This document shows, piece by piece, positions 57,601 to 64,000 of a stretch of 64,000 bases of DNA. The stretch spans positions 22,458,980 to 22,522,979 of the forward strand of contig OZ029927.1 in the NCBI GenBank assembly GCA_964023275.1. The letters are read 5' to 3'. The stretch comes from Norana najaformis. Its lineage: Eukaryota > Annelida > Clitellata > Crassiclitellata > Hormogastridae. Made by a program: the position numbers and the translations under genes. Position 1 is the stretch's first letter; each line of letters starts with the position of its first letter. The notes under the pieces were generated by a model, which saw only the letters and a list, made by a program, of their open reading frames with translations, did no database searches and was not told the DNA's origin.

Positions 57601-60600
57601 AGGTAGTAAACTTCAGAAAATTAGACCATTAAATAAGATTGGCAAGCAAGGCTGGTATAAAAGTTTATTCTTGAATCTTGAAAATAGTAAATTCTATTTA
57701 AAGACTATGTAAAGCCAAATGTAAGTCACCAACTTATTCAAAGCGCTGCGTCAAGACAGAGGACTTGTCCAGAGATACTAAATGTAGTGATAGATGATGG
57801 AAAGATCGAACTGCATAAAGGCTAGAGCAGGACGCAGGAAGAACTGTTACGGTGAGTTCTGTTAGGCTGAAAGATATGGAAAGGCAGCGCATTGCATGGG
57901 TCAGGGTAAGTACTTAGCTCTGAACGGAAAGCATGAAAAGTGTTAGGTATATGTATAGGGGCGTGAGACAGGTAATTCTGTCGGCCTAATTTACAAGATA
58001 CATCATTGTATTTTGTAAGAACAAGATAAAGATCAGCAAATTGCCATGCGTGATTAATCTGTTGTTGCGTAGGCCTACGTATGTCTCCTCACACCTCTTC
58101 AACAAGTCACAAATTATTTAAAATAGCTAAGGGTAAACTCTATATTGCAAATTCATTTTGCTTCAATAACAAATAAAAATTTTGCGGTTATGTTTTCGAA
58201 AGCCAATAACGCTCCCTCGAGATTTGCGTTCAGCAGTGACAAGAAAAGTCTGACGATCAGAGACGTTTGTCGAGATTGCGACGATCGTCAGAGTCAGACG
58301 GACCTGATGGTTATTCAGTGCAATGCAAGCAACGTTCACGGATACGCCTTTGCTTCTGGATACCTGAACGTTCTGCGTAAGTAACCAAACGTTCTCATCG
58401 CAGTGCTAGTAACTGTTTTAACCCCAAGCTGCTATAAGAGAAAGTTGTTGGCTGTTGGCTTAAGTTAGGCTATTTATTCCCGTTAAACTTTTAACGCGTT
58501 TTGTATCAATGCTCAGAAAACTGTGCAAATATTGTCAATACAATATATTAAAAGTCAAATATTAAGAAAACATTACTCCAAAAATAGTTGTCAAAGTAGG
58601 ACAGGGTTCTGAATGTTTATAAATTCTTGTACGGCAGTTGTATAAGACGCTGATGGTTCTAAATCATACAACACAAAGAGAATAACATCAGAAAGCGAAT
58701 GATGATTGTTTTGAGGCTTTGAGCTCAATTATTATTTCTATTTAAACCTTTCCTTCTTAAAGTTTGTTTTGTCCTTGCTACGTCCTCGTCTTTGTCTACC
58801 TCTTCTCAAGACTCATGCTTTGATTTCTCCCGCCGAAGATTTATCCTGTAACCGTCCTAGTTCTACGCCGAACATGACCTGTTTTATTCTTTCCTGTTCC
58901 TTCCTTTCAGTTAGCCTATCGTAAATATTATTCCACTGAAACTGCACAGCCTGCTGTTCACGATCATAATCACTACTTTCAAGAAACATTTAAAAACCGA
59001 ACTTTTCTTGCATGCCTTCCTGGATTAACTGTTTCCCTCTGCTCCAAGTGCTTCTGAATCGTTGTTTTCGACTCGTCGACTGCTTACGAACTACAGCACT
59101 CTAATCTCTACATTATTATTATTATTATTATTATTATTTATTATTATTATTATTATTATATCCGTTCTACAGATGACAGAAAGGTCACTGGTCTCATTCT
59201 TCTTGACCCTTCAGGTGCTTTTGATACCGTCGTACATGTCATACTTCTTCACCGTCGCGAACAATAGTTCGTCTCGCCAGTTATACCCTCAACTGGTTTG
59301 CACCTTACCTGTGTTGTCGGACTCGGTCTGTCCACGTTAACGAATATACCTCAGCACTGGGTGTTTTAAGTTGCGGTGCTTCACAAGGACCTGTCCTTCG
59401 ACCTCTGCTCTTCATCTTTGTTCCACATCGCTTGGTGCGATGCTTGCCTATAATAACTAAGCCACCAGCTGCATATGCTGACGACACAACTTCTGATTTT
59501 ATTTTGAAAATTTCATGTCTGCTCTTCATCTTGTGTGGTATTCAATAAACTTCTTTTTAACCCATCTTCATTGAATTCCCTCTTTTTCTGCTCAAACAAA
59601 GCTCTCGTATTTGCTAAAGCATTTGCGCGATTTCGACTGCTTACTTATAATGATTCGGGTGGATTGGTGTAACTCGTAATAGGTCCTCATGTACAGTGTA
59701 TTTAGGACGTCATATTTTCCAATGTATCTACTTCAGAACGTATTCGGGCTGCCTTCCTTTCACAAACGCTGCCCTCGCACAATCGATGTTTTGACTCTTG
59801 TTGTGCTCCAAATCAGAAAGGTTCTCGATGCCCGGTCTCTAGAATCTATATTCTATCCTTTCCGCATATTATATGGCTGAAGTCTCGTTTTCGTCTGATA
59901 GCTCATCTGCGGTAGCTTGTCTTCCGGCCTCTGGATCCTCTTGGAATCGATTGGTTCAATGGATTGTGATTTCGAAACATTTTTACCAAGAATCGCCCAT
60001 CGATGTCCGGCCTATACTAGATTAGAATAGATCATCATAATCGTCGTCACCATAATCTTAACTGCTTTGTGTCTAGGTAGGACAAAAGTGTCGCTTCTTG
60101 GTCCAACCTTCGTATCAGTTGATCTTACAAAGAAAAATCAGTTCCAATTTAACTGCAGTGCAACGTCTGATCCAAGTACACTTCCAAACATTCAGTGGTA
60201 CGGGAAAGGACCTGACGGCCCGCAAGCGGTTAACAACGAGCCGCCTTATGTCTATTTAATGAACGGTATCTTAACCATAAACACTTATCCAAACTGCTCC
60301 ACTACATGTGCTAAACATCTCGCAGAATACAGGTGCATTGGTGATAATGGATACAGCCGAGATTTTGCAACAGTGAGATTCAATGCCACAGGTAAGCATA
60401 GTTTCAGACAATTTTAAGTAAATATAATTCTGAGCTTGTTTTGTGTTTCTACAGATACGCGTAAAAGATAAAACATCCCATTTCTAATCAATATCTCGTT
60501 ACATAAAAATCTCACTTATAAAAACCACTTTTGAATTGCCTACAAACGATGTACTAATTAGAAATTTCATGGTCCTCTTGACCTAAAAAAAGATCTTTTG

Positions 60601-63600
60601 CGGTACTGTAATCTATCGGTAACGAGTTTGGTCATAAATCATGTGGTAGAGGGTTCGACTTCGTGTAACTACTCTGGGCAAGTTGTTTGCCATATCGTGT
60701 CCCTGTCAACATGCAGTATAATTTGGTACCCGCGTAAGCTGGGAAGTAAACGGCATGTCCTATGATTCCTGTGATGCACTGGCCTCATGTCCAGAACACT
60801 GGGATTCGTTCATTGCTGGCTCAAGAGTGAACCGCAAGGACAGCCATATGCTTAATATCTGACCGCGCTAATAGTAAATAAATATATATATATATATTAC
60901 TCTTGTTATTACTATTAGTATAATCACTATTAGGGCGGTCAAATGTCAACCATATGCCTGTCCTGGCAGTTAACTCTCGGCCGTTGATGGTTCACTTGGA
61001 TTTTCTTGCAGTGTCCGCATTGGTCGGGCTACCGAACAAACTGTCTCTAATTACTTCATCTGCTGACGCCTCAATCGTGCAGGCTTTGCTGCAATTAAGG
61101 AACCGCCCGTTTTGTCCAGACTGGTGACAAAAGACTTGATAGTTTTTCTTAGATTCAATAATGCATCACAGTAACAGATACCGTGGCTCAACCTTATTTG
61201 CCTGCAACCTCTACTCTGCCCTGAGTTGCATCAAAATTGACAGTTACCAGGAAAACACCAAATACACTAACATTTCAAATTTATAACTTTTTCAACAGCT
61301 TTTCGAAACTCCGAGACCCATCAGCATCACTGCGTTCGCTTCCCTCAGTAAAAATGGGCCAGTACCTGGCTCACTTTCTGGAAATTAAACCGACTAGTTA
61401 AAACAGATGCAATCCTATATTTTAATCCAGCCGTCTTCCTCAAGATTTTTGCTGCTTTTGACGAGGACTATCCTCTACAGATATTATTTTGTAACCATCA
61501 CGTATTTTTGGAATCTCAAGTCATCACAGCTACCTTAGATTAACCTACAAGGTTACTAGTATGAAATTATAGTTGCGTTTAATTCTGTTTCGCAGTGAAG
61601 ACAAGAGTGGAGATTAGAGGCACAAAAAACGTATCAGTTGATTTTCTGGAAGAAAAGCAGTTCGTCTTTCAGTGTCATGTAACTACTGATCCGAGTACTC
61701 CTCCGATGATACGATGGTACAAGGTACAACCGTATGGTGACTTAGTTCGTGATGAGCCGCCTTACGTCTATGTAACAAAGGATATCTTGGTCATAATGAT
61801 TTATCCAAACTGCTCCTCTTTTTGCTCTAAATACCTCGGAGAATACAGGTGCATTGGTGACAATGGATACAGCCAAGACAATAGCACGATTACTCTTACC
61901 TTTAAGCCTCCAACAGGTGAACGCATTAAAAGCAAGCAAATGTTATTTATTATAAATGTGACGCTATCATTCGGTTTAACACTAGACAATTCCTGACATT
62001 AAATGAAAGACTTAGAGTAGTAATTGAACATTCACAGATAGATATTTATAAAAGAAGGATAAAAACTTCACAAGCTTTACTTTGCTTAGTTACGCTAAGT
62101 AAAGTATCACAATTTATGAATAGCCACTCAAGTGCCAGATATATGGTATATTTATAAAGGAATAAAATTTCAAACGCCTGTTTTGTTTAGTTGTCTCAAA
62201 AGACATTTTGGAATTTTTGAGTTGCGGTAAATATCTTTTACAGACGCTGTCAAGGAGAACGAAGTATGGAAGATAATTCCAGGAGTCGGAGCTGTTGTCC
62301 TATTTCTGTTTCTCATCGGAGTTTTCTTTGGCTTCTGTCGGAAGCGATACTTTGGTGGTAAAGATGCAATTGCGTTTTAATTTTTACCAGGTCCTAGTAG
62401 AGATAGCAGGAAGGACACTTGCACCGGGCCTCAACATCTTTTGTACCTAAAATATTTTGTATATAAGTATCTGGACATTTTTAGCGTCTTTTAAGGTCAT
62501 TTGTCTTGATCTGATTATGCAACTTACAAAAAGAGGTTGTGACTTTTTGAATTATTGCTGTGGTGGCGAAAGGTCTGTAACACCGGGACACGTTCCATGA
62601 ATGTTTTGGACACAATGGATGTAATTATAACATATAACTAAGCAATAGGTAGAGCTAAAATGAACTCTCTTCGCTAACTAGATATTAATAAAAGCATGAT
62701 TGCTATGAATATCTGTAGTATATAGGTAGAGTTATGTGCCATGTCTTAAAAGATATATCCGGCATATGCAATGATCCCCAGTCGCCTAGATTATTGTTAC
62801 TGGCTTCTTTAAGGTGTCACATAGTTAAACCTGCAGAATTTGTAGATAGTTAAGAACTCTGCAGCTAAAATCATAACAGATATATCACGATATAAACATA
62901 TAACATCTTTACTTAAATCTTAGCATTGGTTACTTGTTCAGCAAAGGAACACTTTCATATTGGAACTTATAGTTCATGAAACATTAAAATAGTGGCCGAC
63001 CACAGTAGTTAGAATAATTCCTTATTTTCCTGCTTCATCAATGTTCAGCTAGGTCGTCTGGTTGTCTTTCTCTACTTATTTAAAAACTAGAGCTGTTCGT
63101 GGTGATGGTTCTTTCGGTTACCTAACCTCTTTAATCTGGCTTATTCACTATAGAATGCCTTCTTGTTTCAATGGACTCACCTTCTGTGCACTGACAGCCC
63201 TAGGGCTTGGTTTGGGATGCTTTGTGCGTTAGACATTGGCGTTAAAACTTGCTGAATATTAATTTGTATTGCAGCTTTTATTAAACTGAATTTCATGTCC
63301 AAATCTTTTTTAACCTAATTTAGACAGTAAATTCTAATATGAACTATTGATTCCGTCGCCTACATTGCTGTACATTTTAGGCGAGAACAGGCGAACCAAA
63401 GAAAGGAGATTGCCGAATGCTCCTAGCATGTACGAGTGTGTAGACTATGATGCAATAGTTCAGCCTCTGGAAGCAGTAGGAAACGGAGAAGGATTGATGC
63501 CACGAGCATGCGGCATGTATGAACACATTGGTTATGACTCGATTGATCAGATACTGGAAGAAATGGCGAAAAGGGAAAAGGCGATGCCGCATCCTCCTGA

Positions 63601-63970
63601 TGTGCATGGATACAATATATATGAATCAATAGATGCACCACAGAAAGAAGTGACACATAGAGATAGACAGATGCACGCTGAAAATACAATGTATGACCCC
63701 ATGGCTTTTTCAATCCCTCTGGAAGAAATGAAAACTCGCGGAAAATTAGATCAACATCAAGTCGACGGTTACGAATCAGTAACAAGTGAATCAGAGAATT
63801 TTCCACTCCCAAATGAGCAATCAGAATCAACAAATGCTTACTCGGATCTGAGTCGAAACGAAGAGGCTCCGTATTTGAATCTAATAAATTCGGATACGAG
63901 GCCGAAAGAGGTGACTTCCAACTTGGGTATGCGTGCAAAAGAAGTGAATCCCTACTTGGATCTGGTTTGA
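51612..63970 (+). CDS. Gene 5 (type B tail): L1-derived Ig receptor with extra Ig6 and early stop
   Basis: Exons 51612-51678, 53058-53163, 54452-54819, 55350-55478, 56076-56184, 56309-56493, 57282-57422, 58203-58376, 60077-60391, 61596-61916, 62244-62357, 63381-63970; 2619 nt, 872 aa, phases all consistent. Signal peptide 1-22; Ig1 to about 115; Ig2 to 223; Ig3 to 321; Ig4 to 426; two Ig6-like domains (427-531 and 532-638); TM exon to 676; tail 677-872. Compared with gene 4 it has one more Ig domain from an exon duplication. The tail is type B (GENRRTKERRLPN, as gene 3) with ITIM-like VDYDAI, GMYEHI, IGYDSI. Within the YxxL repeats a TGA (63968-63970) replaces TCG of the usual YLDLVSKE; the frame is open beyond it (NEANPYMNMG) to the window end. 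So either a truncated tail or a recent nonsense change; the gene end lies outside. Confidence 0.8.
53058..53163 (+). CDS. Gene 5 exon 2: Ig1, first half
   Basis: Acceptor gtttgttgtag, donor taac/gtaaat; 106 nt. RKPPSITEGPRPRKIF, IELTCDAEGTPAV. Confidence 0.84.
54452..54819 (+). CDS. Gene 5 exon 3: Ig1 second half and Ig2 first half
   Basis: Acceptor ttattgtag, donor aacg/gtaatg; 368 nt. YEWKKNGVDLN, DEGFYQCFASNQFGTALS, VQEGRPFVIPAYR. Ig2 B-strand Cys absent. Confidence 0.87.
55350..55478 (+). CDS. Gene 5 exon 4: Ig2 second half
   Basis: Acceptor tctgcttag, donor aatg/gtagta; 129 nt. GDLYFAYAEKADELGGELYT, SSAYNPHLDLTVTG. Ser at the Cys position. Confidence 0.83.
56076..56184 (+). CDS. Gene 5 exon 5: Ig3 first half
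   Basis: Acceptor atgttacag, donor caaa/gtaagt; 109 nt. EFAPNITYSSVSPDD, GGSVTLKCFFSAK. Confidence 0.86.
56309..56493 (+). CDS. Gene 5 exon 6: Ig3 second half
   Basis: Acceptor tttcttcag, donor gaag/gtttgt; 185 nt. IQWRGPGNTLSHRRSF, SDEGNYVCTATNTNGSY, LHIRVEG. The intron before it is only 124 bp, against 718 bp in gene 4. Confidence 0.87.
57282..57422 (+). CDS. Gene 5 exon 7: Ig4 first half
   Basis: Acceptor ttttgcag, donor gatg/gtaaaa; 141 nt. APKFIRESNGP, NVTEGESVTFNCNASAKPEA, VVWLQNGQPID. Confidence 0.88.
58203..58376 (+). CDS. Gene 5 exon 8: Ig4 second half with VCRDC
   Basis: Acceptor is weak (ttttcgaaag), donor ctgc/gtaagt; 174 nt. KSLTIRDVCRDCDDRQSQ, VIQCNASNVHGYAFASGYL. Confidence 0.84.
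58735..59990 (+). mobile_element. Decayed non-LTR retrotransposon with YADD motif
   Basis: In the intron before the extra Ig6 exon. Pieces in order across broken frames: RKYYSTETA (about 58919), VTGLILLDPSGAFDTV (about 59185-59235), VLSCGASQGPVL (about 59365-59400), AYADDTT (59471-59491). These are the ordered motifs of a non-LTR reverse transcriptase domain; frameshifts and a TTA microsatellite (59115-59160) show it is dead. Confidence 0.78.
60077..60391 (+). CDS. Gene 5 exon 9: additional L1-Ig6-like domain
   Basis: Acceptor tgtgtctag, donor acag/gtaagc; 315 nt, phase 1-1. FQFNCSATSDPSTLPNIQWY, NEPPYVYLMNG, PNCSTTCAKHLAEYRCIGDN. Clearly a copy of the Ig6 exon type, present only in gene 5. 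Confidence 0.86.
60595..60860 (+). mobile_element. tRNA-derived SINE, copy 2
   Basis: Matches 28335-28600: CTATCGGTAACGAGTTTGG, a B-box-like GGGTTCGACTTCG, CTGGGCAAGTTGTTTGCC, GCGTAAGCTGGGAAGTAAAC, GGGATTCGTTCATTG. Ends before an ATATAT run (60882-60897). Confidence 0.75.
61596..61916 (+). CDS. Gene 5 exon 10: L1-Ig6-like domain
   Basis: Acceptor gtttcgcag, donor acag/gtgaac; 321 nt, phase 1-1. FVFQCHVTTDPSTPPMIRWY, DEPPYVYVTKD, PNCSSFCSKYLGEYRCIGDN. Confidence 0.88.
62244..62357 (+). CDS. Gene 5 exon 11: transmembrane segment
   Basis: Acceptor cttttacag, donor ggtg/gtaaag; 114 nt, phase 1-1. Stalk AVKENEVWK, helix GVGAVVLFLFLIGVFFGF, basic CRKRYFGG. Read-through meets TAA about 62378. Confidence 0.84.
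63381..63970 (+). CDS. Gene 5 exon 12: tyrosine-rich tail, type B, stops early
   Basis: Acceptor acattttag. GENRRTKERRLPNAP; ITIM-like VDYDAI, GMYEHI, IGYDSI; YSDL-x7-YLNL and a last YLDL, then TGA 63968-63970. The next codons in the same frame (NEANPYMNMG) still resemble the repeat. Confidence 0.82.
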
Positions 63971-64000
63971 AATGAAGCGAATCCCTACATGAATATGGGT

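Overview
This is a eukaryotic, AT-rich, intron-rich genomic window from an animal. The genes have many exons with GT-AG (and a few GC-AG) introns, mostly phase 1. The DNA between them is full of microsatellites, tRNA-derived SINEs, decayed non-LTR retrotransposons and a solo LTR. Recognisable coding sequence is all on the + strand and belongs to one family: L1CAM/neurofascin/neuroglian-type immunoglobulin-superfamily membrane proteins. A tunicate or other invertebrate deuterostome fits best (L1-type ankyrin tail reading FVGAY instead of FIGQY, small introns, AT-rich DNA), but this is inference; the species is not readable from the window.

Layout. (1) 191-3552: 3' end of an L1-type gene: one Ig domain, a transmembrane exon, and two exons carrying the classical L1 ankyrin-binding tail. 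No fibronectin III exons lie between the Ig and the membrane segment. (2) 9068-18538, (3) 23375-27492, (4) 31993-47934 and (5) 51612-63970: four tandem relatives. Each has, or once had, a signal peptide, L1-like Ig1-Ig4, an L1-Ig6-like domain and a transmembrane helix, but the L1 tail is replaced by one large unrelated exon. That tail is rich in tyrosines: ITIM-like motifs near the membrane, then an 11-residue repeat (consensus KEVNPYLDLxx) that makes consecutive YxxL-x7-YxxL spacings, the geometry of ITAMs. Genes 2 and 4 share one tail/TM subtype and genes 3 and 5 the other, an A-B-A-B order.

State of the copies. Gene 4 is the clean copy (11 exons, 865 codons, all junctions in phase; first intron GC-AG). 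Gene 5 has an extra Ig6-like exon and an in-frame stop inside its repeat tail. Gene 2 has a broken donor (GG) after its first Ig exon and single-base deletions in its tail. Gene 3 has lost the exons for Ig1-Ig4 and has a one-base insertion in its signal peptide. Ectodomain similarity (4 with 5) disagrees with tail similarity (2 with 4, 3 with 5), and one 143-bp stretch is almost identical between genes 4 and 5, so exchange between copies is likely.

Inference: a neural-type adhesion molecule was duplicated and fitted with a signalling tail, giving a small cluster of candidate immune-type or self/non-self receptors that vary by copy number, exon loss and tail truncation. The sequence shows the architecture; the function is not shown. 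Intergenic intervals (3553-9067, 18708-23249, 27493-31853, 47935-51472) hold duplicated flanking DNA, TATA-type promoters for genes 3-5 and transposon debris, with no other gene that I can support.
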